A stretch of DNA of 64,000 nt from Abiotrophia sp. HMSC24B09 (GTDB lineage Bacteria; Bacillota; Bacilli; Lactobacillales; Aerococcaceae), in NCBI RefSeq assembly GCF_001815865.1, contig NZ_KV822211.1, positions 1 through 64,000 on the forward strand, in the 5' to 3' direction. The notes beneath the pieces are model-generated. The model was not told the DNA's origin. It ran no database searches and saw only the letters and a list, made by a program, of their open reading frames with translations. The translations under genes and the position numbers were made by a program. This document shows positions 1 through 8,404 of this stretch, in pieces (position 1 is the stretch's first letter; each line of letters begins with the position of its first letter).

Positions 1-1874
1 TGGTCTACTAATTCGAAAGTGAATTGATCAACTGCTAAAGTGCCGCCGTTCAATGTCTTGCTTGCTTTCACTACTAGGCTTGCTGCCGCTGCCTTGTAAG
101 TGTTGCTGAAGCTTGCTTCTGGTGTGTAAGTTGCGGTTGCTTCTAATTGAGCTTGACCATTATCAACAACTGATACAGCCACTTCTACTTCTTTAGCGTC
201 GTAGGTGTAACCTGCTGCACCTTCATTCTTTTCACGAATAGTGTAAGTGTAGTTACCTGCTGCGTCGAAGCTTACTGCTGGAAACTCAACAGTACCATCT
301 GCTTTGTTCTTAGCTGTTTGAACTACTGAACCAGTAGCTTTGTCTACTAATTCGAAGGTGAATTGATCAGCTGCTAAAGTGCCACCAGTCAATGTCTTAG
401 TAGCTTTCACTACTAGGCTTGCAGATGCTGCTTTATAAGTGTTAGTGAAGGCTTCACGGTCATAAGTAACTGTGGCAGTCTTAGCACCTGCATTGTTAAC
501 TACCTTAACAGTTGCTGTGATTGGGTTTTGGTCATAAGTGACACCTGCCAAAGCGCCTTTTACTTCGCGAATCTTGTAAGTGTAGTCACCTGCTGCCTTG
601 AACTTAACTTTCTTGAATTTAACAAGACCGTTTTCGTCGTTCTTAGCTTTTGCAACTACTGAGTTGTCTGCTGAGTTTACTAATTCGAATTCGAATTCTT
701 CAGCTTTCAGAGCACGACCTTCCAATTTCTTGTTAACTTGGAAGATTACTTCGTCAGAACGAGCACCAGTACCGATACCATCAGTAGTTGTTAATGGTGC
801 AAAACCGTCGAATTCTTGCTTATCTGTATCAGAAGAGAAACTTACATGGTTTTTAGCACGCTTGGTTACTGGGTCAACTGGTTCAGTAACACGAGTTTGG
901 TAGATTAAGAAGAGACCACGGCCATCCAAGCTACCACCCTTGTTAGGGATAACTGTGAAGTGGTTGTCATCTTCATTTGTAATCGTAGTCCCGTCAAAGG
1001 AGTCTACCCGAATCCCATTGTTCCAGTCGCTGAAGTAGTAACCAGTCATTGGGCCAACAAATTCTTGACCTTCAGGGATAGTGTCTTTGATAACCGCATT
1101 AGTTACGCCTGGTTTAGCGTAGCGGTTAATACGAATACGCCAGTCAATTAATTCTGGGTTGGCTGCGTTTTGTACGCCCCACTTGGTGTAACCAGTTGGG
1201 TCTTCATCGACAACGATACGTGTCAAGGTGTAAGTCCCAGCCCCTGGCATTTCAAAGGTTTGTGGAACATCTTTTGGCACGCTATCCGCCCAAACTGCCG
1301 TGAATTGGACAGCAATTGTCTTGTCTTCGTTGAGTTTTGCGTAATAAGCTTCGTTAGTGATAGTGATAGTTGCAGTATTGGTAGCTGGATCTGTTACCAA
1401 AGTCCCTACAACTTCGCCCCCAGCGGTAATGTTAGTTGGGCCAGTTTGCTCAACTTTGAAGGTACTTGGCACTGTATAAACAATGGTGTCGCCATTCTTC
1501 AAGGTTACGCTGTTTGGAATTTTGTAACTTGGGGCAATATAGAATTTACCTTCCCCGTATTTAGCGTCATTTTTAACCGGGTTAGTGTTAATGGTAAAGC
1601 CAGTAGTCAACTCATATTGAGCTGGTTGAACTTGTGCTTGTGGGAAATGTTGTTCTGGCTCTGCCTCTGGATCAGCTGTTGCAGCTGGTTCAGTTTCTTT
1701 GGCAGGCGCCTCCTGTTTTTCCTCCCCGTTCTCTGTTGCCGGTTGGACTGCTTCTGTTGCCGCTGGTGCTACTGGTGTTGCCGCATCTTGCGCAAAAGCA
1801 GAAAGTGGGCTAACAAAGACTTGTAGAACCATCAGTAAGACAATCAGAAGATTATGTAGCTTACGTTTATTCAA
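1..1874 (-). CDS. Large surface adhesin with pilin-type isopeptide repeats (N-terminal part, cut by window edge)
   Basis: The frame is open from a TTG start at 1874 to the window edge, about 624 codons; the C-terminus and any LPXTG anchor lie outside. An AGGAG ribosome site sits 7 bases before the TTG. Residues 1-28 look like a signal peptide (MNKRKLHNLL start, ending SAFAQ). Residues about 30-75 are a low-complexity Ala/Glu/Pro linker. About 75-370 resemble an MSCRAMM-type Ig-fold adhesin head (phrases such as NGDTIVYTVPSTFKV). From about residue 370 there are consecutive repeats of 111-113 residues, two complete and one partial, each beginning near VVKATKTLTGG, containing TYTIRE and ending SNTYKA. 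The Lys, Glu and Asn positions fit intramolecular isopeptide bonds of the Spy0128/FctA family. Predicted role: a rigid cell-wall stalk or fimbrial adhesin. The ligand is unknown. Other-strand frames here are shadows. Confidence 0.85.
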   Translation of the reverse strand, partial: MNKRKLHNLLIVLLMVLQVFVSPLSAFAQDAATPVAPAATEAVQPATENGEEKQEAPAKETEPAATADPEAEPEQHFPQAQVQPAQYELTTGFTINTNPVKNDAKYGEGKFYIAPSYKIPNSVTLKNGDTIVYTVPSTFKVEQTGPTNITAGGEVVGTLVTDPATNTATITITNEAYYAKLNEDKTIAVQFTAVWADSVPKDVPQTFEMPGAGTYTLTRIVVDEDPTGYTKWGVQNAANPELIDWRIRINRYAKPGVTNAVIKDTIPEGQEFVGPMTGYYFSDWNNGIRVDSFDGTTITNEDDNHFTVIPNKGGSLDGRGLFLIYQTRVTEPVDPVTKRAKNHVSFSSDTDKQEFDGFAPLTTTDGIGTGARSDEVIFQVNKKLEGRALKAEEFEFELVNSADNSVVAKAKNDENGLVKFKKVKFKAAGDYTYKIREVKGALAGVTYDQNPITATVKVVNNAGAKTATVTYDREAFTNTYKAASASLVVKATKTLTGGTLAADQFTFELVDKATGSVVQTAKNKADGTVEFPAVSFDAAGNYTYTIREKNEGAAGYTYDAKEVEVAVSVVDNGQAQLEATATYTPEASFSNTYKAAAASLVVKASKTLNGGTLAVDQFTFELVD

Positions 1875-1979
1875 TTTATCACTCCTATCCCCTAAATCAC
1901 ACCCTCCCTCTAGACGCTACTTACTCAAGGGAAGACAATGCTTTTTTAGGATGTTTTTATGGCATTTAGTACCAAGTAT

Positions 1980-2008
1980 ATTCTATCAAACCGAGATTCA
2001 TTTGTATA
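1980..2008 (-). promoter_or_regulatory. Promoter of the adhesin gene
   Basis: On the minus strand, TATACA (2003-2008) and TAGAAT (1980-1985) are 17 bases apart, and the -10 is preceded by TGA (extended -10). This predicts a start near 1973 and a 5' leader of about 100 bases before the TTG at 1874. Confidence 0.5.
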
Positions 2009-2106
2009 GAGGAAATTGCGATATTTTCAGAATCATTCGCATATTGTTAACAATGTCACGTCATGTCTTTTTTTTTATGACATGCTAAGCAAGCCAACGC
2101 CTATTA

Positions 2107-2295
2107 CTAGCGGTTTTCATAGTCTGTGCCATCTAGTATCTGACTTACATAGACCACTAAAAAAGTTGCTTGGGACCGGCGACCAGTTCTACCATATATG
2201 AAGCAATATAAGACGATTCCTATTACTAGCAAGCTACTTAATCCCGCAAACCCACTAGCTGGCCCTAGGCCATTGATGGAAGATGCTGCCATCAT
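2107..2295 (-). CDS. Doubtful 62-residue membrane miniprotein
   Basis: Not a family I recognise. The frame starts with two ATG codons (2295 and 2292), has one hydrophobic segment (GLSSLLVIGIVLYCFIYG, about residues 18-35) and a basic turn (GRTGRRS) after it. A TATAAT lies only about 14 bases upstream of the start, and the only ribosome-site candidate is a weak AGAAAG. It overlaps no other gene, which is the main argument for it. It could equally be a chance frame in the adhesin upstream region. Confidence 0.25.
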   Translation of the reverse strand: MMAASSINGLGPASGFAGLSSLLVIGIVLYCFIYGRTGRRSQATFLVVYVSQILDGTDYENR

Positions 2296-2353
2296 TTCTT
2301 TCTACTATTATAATATGCAAATCTCTACCTGGGATGATACTGCCAGTAACACA

Positions 2354-2388
2354 TAAAAAAGAGACTAGGAAGTTAGTCCCAGTCTCTC
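2354..2388 (-). terminator. Rho-independent terminator of the Ugp-like operon
   Basis: On the minus strand a GAGACTGGGA arm pairs imperfectly with TCCTAGTCTC and runs into six T. It lies just downstream of the binding-protein gene. Same hairpin family as those near 17090, 24539, 39383 and 52056. Confidence 0.8.
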
Positions 2389-2424
2389 GTTTGACTTATT
2401 TACTTATTGTATTGATCAGGCTGA

Positions 2425-3699
2425 TTATAGGTGTAAGTAGCCCTTGATTAGATCTTCTAACTTCTTCATTTCAGTCTTGATGTCCGCATCGTTAACGACG
2501 ATGTTTTCCAAGGCTAATTCTGAATCAGAAAAGGCTTTAGCAGAACCTTCATAGATTGGAGCCGTAAAGCCGTACTCTAATTCGTCAGATGCTGCCTTAA
2601 CAAGTGGGTTTTCTTTGACATAGTTAGTCCAGATTTCTGAGTTAGTCCCAGACTTAGTGATTGGTAGGTAACCAGTCTTAGATGCCCAAGTTGCAGTGTT
2701 CTCCGCCTTGAGGAGGAAGGACATGAAGGCTACAGCCCCTGCTTTTTCTTCATCAGAAGCATCTTCGAAGACCCCTAAGTCGTTCCCTGCTAAGAGGGTC
2801 ATTTGCTTGCCTTGACCGAAAGTTGGAACTGGCGCAGTGGTAATGTTGATACCTGATTCTTGCACACCCTTGACTACGTAAGGTAAGCCCGCAGATGAGC
2901 CAATGTAGATTGCAGAACCGCCAGCTGCGAATGGACCTGACATGTACTTGTCTTCACCGGCCAAACGTGCTGAACCGTCTTTGACCATGTCTTTGATGAA
3001 TTGGATAGGTTCGATGGCTTTGTCAGAAGTGAGGTCAACTGTCTTCAAGTCGTCAGAAACCCAAGTTGCGCCGTTTTGGCGAGCCATGGTTTCCACTTCA
3101 ATAGATAGACCATTTTCCAAACCTAAGGCTGGCTTATCAACGCCTTTTTCTTTGAGGGCAGCTGCTAATTCTTTGACTTCAGCCCAAGTCTTAGGTACTT
3201 CTTTACCTGCTTGTTTGAGCATGTCTTGGTTAACGAACATGAGACGTACAGATTTAGAAAATGGTAATGCGTAGATCTTGTCTTCAACGGTTACGCCTTT
3301 TAAGAAACCTGGGTAGATGTCCTTCTTAAGTTCTTCAGTGAAGCCATTGTCAGCAGTTAAGAATTCATCTAATGGAGCTAAGAGGCCTTCTGACTTGAAG
3401 CCAGAGAAGCTAGATGCAGTTAATTGAGTCATGGTTGGTAGGTCGCCAGAGGCAGCCGCAGCCATCACCCCTTGTTGTAAGGCTTTGTAGTTCCCTTGGC
3501 TAGTTTCTTCAACTTCATACTTGTCTTGAGATTCGTTGAAGGCCTTAACGAGTTTGGTTAATTCCTCAGCATGAGGACCGTTCATTGCATGCCAGAAAGT
3601 TACTTTAACCTTGTCAGCAGCCTGAGCAGATGGTGCGTAAGCACTGAATGCTAAGACTACTGAGAGTAATAATGCGAAAAGCACTTTGATTTTTTTCAC
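2425..3699 (-). CDS. ABC transporter substrate-binding protein, UgpB/sugar type (family 1)
   Basis: Extracellular solute-binding protein of 424 residues feeding the two permeases encoded just upstream. The start is GTG at 3699 with GGAGGT 8 bases away. Residues 1-27 are a Sec signal peptide ending PSAQA-AD, which looks like a signal peptidase I site. There is no cysteine and no lipobox, unlike most Gram-positive binding proteins. The mature protein opens VKVTFWHAMNG, typical of the UgpB branch, and length is normal. Likely ligands are glycerol-3-phosphate, a glycerophosphodiester or an oligosaccharide; the sequence does not decide. It is last in the operon ATPase, permease, permease, binding protein. 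Confidence 0.88.
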   Translation of the reverse strand: MKKIKVLFALLLSVVLAFSAYAPSAQAADKVKVTFWHAMNGPHAEELTKLVKAFNESQDKYEVEETSQGNYKALQQGVMAAAASGDLPTMTQLTASSFSGFKSEGLLAPLDEFLTADNGFTEELKKDIYPGFLKGVTVEDKIYALPFSKSVRLMFVNQDMLKQAGKEVPKTWAEVKELAAALKEKGVDKPALGLENGLSIEVETMARQNGATWVSDDLKTVDLTSDKAIEPIQFIKDMVKDGSARLAGEDKYMSGPFAAGGSAIYIGSSAGLPYVVKGVQESGINITTAPVPTFGQGKQMTLLAGNDLGVFEDASDEEKAGAVAFMSFLLKAENTATWASKTGYLPITKSGTNSEIWTNYVKENPLVKAASDELEYGFTAPIYEGSAKAFSDSELALENIVVNDADIKTEMKKLEDLIKGYLHL

Positions 3700-3741
3700 T
3701 AGATGTTACCTCCAAATAGTTAATGGGAAAGCATTGAGGGG

Positions 3742-4572
3742 CTAGCCCTTCAAGCCAGAACGTGAAATACCTTGAATAATGTATTTCTGCAACAATAAGT
3801 AAATAATCACCATTGGCAAGATTACCAGGGTCGACGCCGCCATCAAGAGTTCGAATTGGGTGCCGGCTTCAGTGGTAAAGGCTTGGAGTCCAACAGGTAA
3901 AGTCCGTAAGTCAGGTGCCGAGTTGGTGACGATCATTGGCCAGAGGAAGGAGTTCCATGAACCGATGACCTTGAGAATCATCACGGCGATAATGGATGAT
4001 TTAGACAGTGGCACAACCATTTCCCAGAGGAATTGCCAGTCGCTGGCGCCATCCGTCTTGGCAGCATAGTAGAGCTCGTCTGGAATCGTCTGAATGTTTT
4101 GCTTCAAGGTGAAAACCGAGAAGACAGAGGCGAACCAAGGAATAATCAAGGCCCAGTAGGTGTTGACTAATTTCCAACTTGACAAGGTCACGAAGTTTGG
4201 AATGGTCATCAATTCCCCTGGCACCATCATGGTTGCCAATAAGAGTAAGAAGAGGATGTCTTTACCCCAGAATTTGAGCTTAGCGAAGGCATAAGCTGCT
4301 AGGATTGAGGTGAAGAGTTCCCCGGCGGTCGTCACAGTTGTAACAAAGACCGAGTTAAGGAAGTAGCGGCCGAATGGGGCTTTCTCCAGGGCTTGGCCAT
4401 AGTTAGAGAAGAGCCAGTTCCGTGGTAGCCAAGTTGGCGGTACGGAGATTGCTTCGGACCCTGACTTCAGACTGGTCGCCACCATCCAGTAGAATGGCAG
4501 AATCATGACCAGCGCGCCCAAGGTCAAGATGACATAGAGCAGAATTGTTTGAATGCGTTTTGTGCGTGCCAT
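3742..4572 (-). CDS. ABC transporter permease, UgpE/MalG type
   Basis: Inner-membrane permease of 276 residues with six hydrophobic segments. The cytoplasmic EAA loop is visible as YYAAKTDGASDWQFLWEMVVP (about residues 168-188), the contact site for the ATPase. It pairs with the UgpA-like permease immediately upstream (gap of 3 bases, so translationally linked). The N-terminus (MARTKRIQ) and the C-terminal GISRSGLKG are typical of the carbohydrate-uptake CUT1 family. Substrate not assignable from sequence. Confidence 0.9.
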   Translation of the reverse strand: MARTKRIQTILLYVILTLGALVMILPFYWMVATSLKSGSEAISVPPTWLPRNWLFSNYGQALEKAPFGRYFLNSVFVTTVTTAGELFTSILAAYAFAKLKFWGKDILFLLLLATMMVPGELMTIPNFVTLSSWKLVNTYWALIIPWFASVFSVFTLKQNIQTIPDELYYAAKTDGASDWQFLWEMVVPLSKSSIIAVMILKVIGSWNSFLWPMIVTNSAPDLRTLPVGLQAFTTEAGTQFELLMAASTLVILPMVIIYLLLQKYIIQGISRSGLKG

Positions 4573-4575
4573 GTC

Positions 4576-5481
4576 TTAACCTCCCCGCTTCTCGAAGTAT
4601 TTGTTGCCTATGTTCTGGAAGACGGTAATAACGAGGACAATGGCGAAGAGGATAATCCCGGTCGCAGCTGCCATCCCGTAGTTAAATTGAACATAGAACT
4701 GATCGAAGAGATAGTAGACAACGGTCATGGCTGAACCACCTGGTCCAGGACGCCCATTGAAGAGGGCGAAGACTTCATCGAAGACCTTGAAGCCATTGAT
4801 GATGCCGACTGTTGACAAGAGGAAGAGGGTTGGTCGTAAGAGCGGTAAGGTAATATTGGTGAATCTCTTCCAGGCGTTGGCCCCATCAACTTGAGCTGCC
4901 TTGTAGTAGGTCTCGTTGATGTTACCCAAGCCGACCAGGGTCAGCAGGATATTGAAGCCCAGACTCTTCCAGATGGCCATGATGATGACAGCCGTCATGG
5001 CTGTCTTAGGATCATTGAGCCAGTTGATACGGTCAATCCCTACTAAACCTAAGAGGTAGTTGAGTAGTCCGTACTCTGAGTGATAGAGCCAAGACCAAAC
5101 CACGGAGATGGCCACCGTTGAGGTAACGAATGGCAAGAAGTAGGCAGTTCGGAAGAGCCCTTTGAGGACCGGAATCTGATTGAGTAAGACCGCTACTGTA
5201 ACTGAGATTGTGATGGAACAGAGCACCACCCAGAAAACATAGGTTGCGGTATTTTGTAGCGCTAGGTAGAACTTAGGATCCGCCAGAATCTTCTGGAAGT
5301 TATCCAGAGACCAGACCACTGGCTTGTTCTTAGTAATATTCCGCAACTTGTAGTTTTCATAGAAACTCATCATGAAGGAGCGGATAATCGGAATAATGGT
5401 GAAGGTTGTCATGAACACCAAGGCCGGCGCTAAATAGAGTAGGGCCTGGAGGCTACTCTTGAGAGTAGGTTTGCGGTTCAT
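4576..5481 (-). CDS. ABC transporter permease, UgpA/MalF type
   Basis: Partner permease of 301 residues. Six transmembrane segments are apparent, and an EAA loop is seen as YYKAAQVDGANAWKRFTNIT (about 202-221). Its start follows the stop of the ATPase gene with no gap, so the genes are co-translated. With the UgpE-like protein it forms the channel of a CUT1 importer driven by the ATPase encoded at 5482-6522. Confidence 0.9.
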   Translation of the reverse strand: MNRKPTLKSSLQALLYLAPALVFMTTFTIIPIIRSFMMSFYENYKLRNITKNKPVVWSLDNFQKILADPKFYLALQNTATYVFWVVLCSITISVTVAVLLNQIPVLKGLFRTAYFLPFVTSTVAISVVWSWLYHSEYGLLNYLLGLVGIDRINWLNDPKTAMTAVIIMAIWKSLGFNILLTLVGLGNINETYYKAAQVDGANAWKRFTNITLPLLRPTLFLLSTVGIINGFKVFDEVFALFNGRPGPGGSAMTVVYYLFDQFYVQFNYGMAAATGIILFAIVLVITVFQNIGNKYFEKRGG

Positions 5482-6522
5482 CTAGCCCTCACGCTCGCTT
5501 TCTGACAGAATGCGACGTTGGTCTTCTTGGAAGAAGAGTAGGCGTTCAGCAGGCACTTGCAAGTAAACTTCTTGGCCTACTTCTAAATCGCCGTCTAAGT
5601 TGGAAACGACGAAGCGTTCGCCTTCCCATTCCAAGTGAACGGTAATATCCTTACCTACTGCTTCCACGCGGACTACTTTCCCGCGGACTAAGTAGTTATC
5701 GGCTGTCCCAGGACGGAAGTGCTCGGAACGGACCCCGATAGTTGCCCAGTTCAATTCTGCAAAGGCACTGTTAGGGTTAAGGGCTGCAGAGCCCTTAGCA
5801 AAGGTGTTGATGATTGGTGACCCGATGAAGCGAGCCACGAAGAGGTTGCTAGGTGTTTGGTAGAGGCTGACTGGGTCCGCTACTTGTTGAATCTCGCCTT
5901 TTTCCAAGACCATGACGCTGTCCGCGATAGACAAAGCTTCTTCTTGGTCGTGGGTAACGAAGACAGTGGTAACCCCTGTCTCTTGTTGGATACGGCGAAT
6001 TTCTTCACGCATCTCAATCCGCAGGCGAGCGTCTAAGTTAGATAAAGGCTCGTCCATAAGTAGGATGGAAGGTGATTTAGCCATAGCCCGGCTGATGGCC
6101 ACCCGTTGCTGTTGTCCCCCTGACAACTGGCGTGGGTACTTATCTAGTTGGTCTTGAATTTGCGTTAATTTTGCCATTTCGATGGCACGTTCGCGGCGCT
6201 CAGCCTTTGGCATTTTTTCCATTTTGAGCGGGAACATGATGTTTTCCAAGACCGTCAAGTGTGGATAGAGGGCATAGGATTGGAAGACTAAGCCTACCCG
6301 ACGCTTAACTGGGTCTAATTTAGTTACATCTTTATCGTCGAAGAAAATCTTACCTGATGTTGCGTTCAGTAACCCTGAAATTAAGTATAATGTTGTAGAT
6401 TTACCACAGCCAGAAGGTCCTAAGAAGGAAATAAGTTGCTGGCTAGGCAATGTAAAATTAATCCGGTCCAAAACAGTCTTCTGTTCGAACTGCATGGTCA
6501 CGTCTTCAAATCTAACTTGCAC
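5482..6522 (-). CDS. ABC transporter ATP-binding protein, UgpC/MalK/MsmK type
   Basis: Energy-coupling ATPase of a CUT1 sugar or glycerol-phosphate importer. I choose the GTG at 6522 as start because AGGAG lies 7 bases upstream; the ATG at 6537 would place that ribosome site inside the gene. Visible: Walker A GPSGCGKST (35-43), Q-loop near LVFQSYALYPH, signature LSGGQQQRVA, Walker B ILLMDEP, H-loop VFVTHD, and a C-terminal TOBE/regulatory region (about 230-346). The 346-residue length fits MalK/UgpC. First gene of the four-gene operon. MsmK-like ATPases can serve several importers, so it may not be dedicated. Confidence 0.92.
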   Translation of the reverse strand: MQVRFEDVTMQFEQKTVLDRINFTLPSQQLISFLGPSGCGKSTTLYLISGLLNATSGKIFFDDKDVTKLDPVKRRVGLVFQSYALYPHLTVLENIMFPLKMEKMPKAERRERAIEMAKLTQIQDQLDKYPRQLSGGQQQRVAISRAMAKSPSILLMDEPLSNLDARLRIEMREEIRRIQQETGVTTVFVTHDQEEALSIADSVMVLEKGEIQQVADPVSLYQTPSNLFVARFIGSPIINTFAKGSAALNPNSAFAELNWATIGVRSEHFRPGTADNYLVRGKVVRVEAVGKDITVHLEWEGERFVVSNLDGDLEVGQEVYLQVPAERLLFFQEDQRRILSESEREG

Positions 6523-6584
6523 GTTGATTCTCCTCATTTTTGTCAGTCTTAATAAGTGCTTGGGAGCTTATTGCTCTAGCATGA

Positions 6585-6593
6585 ATTATAGCA
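6585..6593 (-). promoter_or_regulatory. Extended -10 promoter of the Ugp-like operon
   Basis: TGcTATAAT on the minus strand, about 60 bases before the ATPase start. No good -35 is seen. I looked for a catabolite-repression (cre) site and found only a near miss (spacing off by one). Confidence 0.5.
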
Positions 6594-6654
6594 TAAATCG
6601 CATCATATTTCCCTCAATTTTTGCGTTTTTCATGCTATTCTAATAAAAGCTTTT

Positions 6655-8028
6655 TTAGTCAGCTAGGCCCTTAATCTGGTCAGCCGAATAAGTGGTATCT
6701 AGACTTGGTAACCATGGGGTCAGCCCTAAATCGACTAAGGCTTCTGCGTAACGTTCTGGCTTAAAGCTGTGCCATGGCACCACTAGCTTAGCGCCTACCA
6801 CATAGTTGACCAAGCAGAGGTCTTGGGTAGAGGCATGGCCAGACACATGGCCATGATAGAATTGCCAGCCTGCTTTGACGATACCTTCCAACCAAGGTTG
6901 GTAACGCGCATCATAAGCTCCTAGCGGCACCCCGTTAGAGTGAATGTAGATACCTTCCGATAGGCTGAAGATATAATCATGGTGTTGCTCATAGTCAACT
7001 TGAACGGCATATTGAGCAGGTGCTGCCTGCACTTGATCCCAGGTCAAGACATCTTGAGCTGGCAGCTTGCTGTCACCATCCCAGTTGATGGTTGCCAAGG
7101 CTGCCTCTGGCGCCATGTAAGGCCGCAAGAGACGGTAGTAGTTAGGCTCCAAGACCAGCGTCCGTCCTGCGCGATTGAGCGCTCGCGCCATATAAACTAG
7201 CCGCTCAATATTTTGTGGATAGACATTGAGTGCAATTAGCTGATTGCCAGCTTGCTCTACGACTTGGGTAAAGTCCTTGAGAAACTTGGCTTCATTGCTC
7301 GCTGAGATTGAGGATACGTGGGAAGCTAGGTCCTCTGATAGTTGCATCCGGTCATCGCGTGATCCTGGGTCAAAGCTGAAGGTTGTCCCTTCAACTAAGA
7401 AGAGGTCAGGCTGGAAGTCACGGGCTTTTTGCGCCCAGTGTAAGACGCGTTCCGGATGGAAACCAGTTAAGCGGAAGTCACCTGAGTTAACCACCTTAAG
7501 GTCTGGCCCGGTAATGAAGATGCTAGCTGCCCCAATGGTATCATGGTCGCTGACCACAAACTCAATGGTGAAAGGCCCAAATTGGAAAGGTGCCTCTGAT
7601 TGAACGGCTTGCCAATTAACCTTGAAGTCAGGCAGCAAGTCGTCGCTTGCTAGACGTTGGTAGAAGGAAACACTGTCTTCTAGGGCATAGATGGGTAGGT
7701 CCTCAGGCAACTGACCGAAGCCCCCAATATGGTCTAGATGGAGGTGGGATAGGCAGACAATGGTCTTAATATCGGTCTCCTCATAGCTTGCTAGGTCACT
7801 TGCGCCTAGTTGTTGGCGGGTGTAGAGGCCATCAATGGCCGGCAGGTGTCCCTTTTCCAGCAGGCTTGGGGTCAAGTCGACTTGTTTCAACTCTTCCAAG
7901 CTTGCTCCGAATAAGGCGCCAAAATCTGTCAGAATACGGTAGTTGCCCGCTTCTAGACTGACAATATTACCACCTATGGTATCAAGTCCTCCCCAAAATC
8001 TTACCTGGGTCGTGATTTCTTGTGTCAT
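6655..8028 (-). CDS. RNase J-like metallo-beta-lactamase-fold hydrolase
   Basis: Predicted cytoplasmic metal-dependent hydrolase of 457 residues. Start ATG at 8028 is chosen because AAGGAG is 9 bases upstream; longer frames begin before it without a site. The Zn signature HLHLDHIGG is present, followed by an SDHDTIG segment, and GHVSGHAS plus LVVPWHS near the C-terminus match the beta-CASP/RNase J motifs. It is shorter than RNase J1/J2 (about 555) and the core is divergent, so it is probably a separate paralogue rather than the main RNase J. RNA is the likely substrate by family. It stands alone between two operons with its own promoter. Confidence 0.75.
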   Translation of the reverse strand: MTQEITTQVRFWGGLDTIGGNIVSLEAGNYRILTDFGALFGASLEELKQVDLTPSLLEKGHLPAIDGLYTRQQLGASDLASYEETDIKTIVCLSHLHLDHIGGFGQLPEDLPIYALEDSVSFYQRLASDDLLPDFKVNWQAVQSEAPFQFGPFTIEFVVSDHDTIGAASIFITGPDLKVVNSGDFRLTGFHPERVLHWAQKARDFQPDLFLVEGTTFSFDPGSRDDRMQLSEDLASHVSSISASNEAKFLKDFTQVVEQAGNQLIALNVYPQNIERLVYMARALNRAGRTLVLEPNYYRLLRPYMAPEAALATINWDGDSKLPAQDVLTWDQVQAAPAQYAVQVDYEQHHDYIFSLSEGIYIHSNGVPLGAYDARYQPWLEGIVKAGWQFYHGHVSGHASTQDLCLVNYVVGAKLVVPWHSFKPERYAEALVDLGLTPWLPSLDTTYSADQIKGLAD

Positions 8029-8067
8029 GTTGTCTGTCTCCTTCATTGCATTTTGTGCCACAGTCCA

Positions 8068-8096
8068 TGATACCACCAAAAGCCCCCCTGTCGCAA
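8068..8096 (-). promoter_or_regulatory. Promoter of the RNase J-like gene
   Basis: TTGCGA (8091-8096) and TATCAT (8068-8073) are 17 bases apart, with TGg before the -10. Start expected near 8061. Confidence 0.5.
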
Positions 8097-8180
8097 GTCT
8101 TGGGGAAAGGTTCTCAGGTCAGGAGCGACAACTTGTTATCAGGTCAGCACTCGGTCGCCTGACGCTTAGGAGAATAGCAA

Positions 8181-8213
8181 AAGCCCCGCCTCCTTTTCGT
8201 CAGGGGGCGGGGC
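8181..8213 (-). terminator. Terminator of the reductase operon
   Basis: Very GC-rich hairpin on the minus strand: AGCCCCGCC pairs with GGCGGGGCT, followed by TTTTGC. Placed directly after the small gene at 8225-8398. Confidence 0.8.
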
Positions 8214-8224
8214 TGGATCTTAAC

Positions 8225-8398
8225 TTAATTTTGCCAGTCCTTAGGACTCCACATGCTACCATCTAATTGGCCTTCTAGCTGGCGCAGACGGTCTTCTTGT
8301 TGTTGATAGAGGTCGCTAGCGACTTGCAGCAAGGCTTGACTGGGATAGTCAGGAGCCTGTGCCTGCCAGTCCTGGATATAGTCTTGATAGGGATTCAT
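8225..8398 (-). CDS. Small hypothetical protein (57 residues)
   Basis: Unrecognised. It starts at ATG 8398, only six bases after the stop of the reductase gene, with AAGGAGGG (inside the end of that gene) about 11 bases upstream; it ends at TAA 8225. The sequence is soluble, rich in Gln, Asp and Leu, with a helical middle (about residues 20-44), and closes GSMWSPKDWQN. Position, ribosome site and the strong terminator right after it argue that it is real and co-expressed with the reductase. Confidence 0.65.
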   Translation of the reverse strand: MNPYQDYIQDWQAQAPDYPSQALLQVASDLYQQQEDRLRQLEGQLDGSMWSPKDWQN

Positions 8399-8404
8399 AA
8401 GAAG

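Larger units (their letters stand above)
1875..2424. other. Intergenic region between adhesin and ABC operon
   Basis: This stretch of 550 bases holds the adhesin promoter and leader, an AT-rich hairpin at about 2066-2090 (CATGTC / GACATG around an A/T run), one doubtful small reading frame (2107-2295) and the terminator of the upstream ABC operon (2354-2388). I see no RNA gene. Confidence 0.5.

Noticed and set aside
598-2088. Several plus-strand frames opposite the adhesin
   Set aside because: They are antisense to a clear coding repeat protein, rich in rare combinations (for example Trp/Cys-rich), and have no ribosome sites.
6601-6660. Catabolite-repression (cre) site before the Ugp-like operon
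   Set aside because: The best match (ATGAAAAACG) is one base out of register with the cre consensus and lacks the second half.
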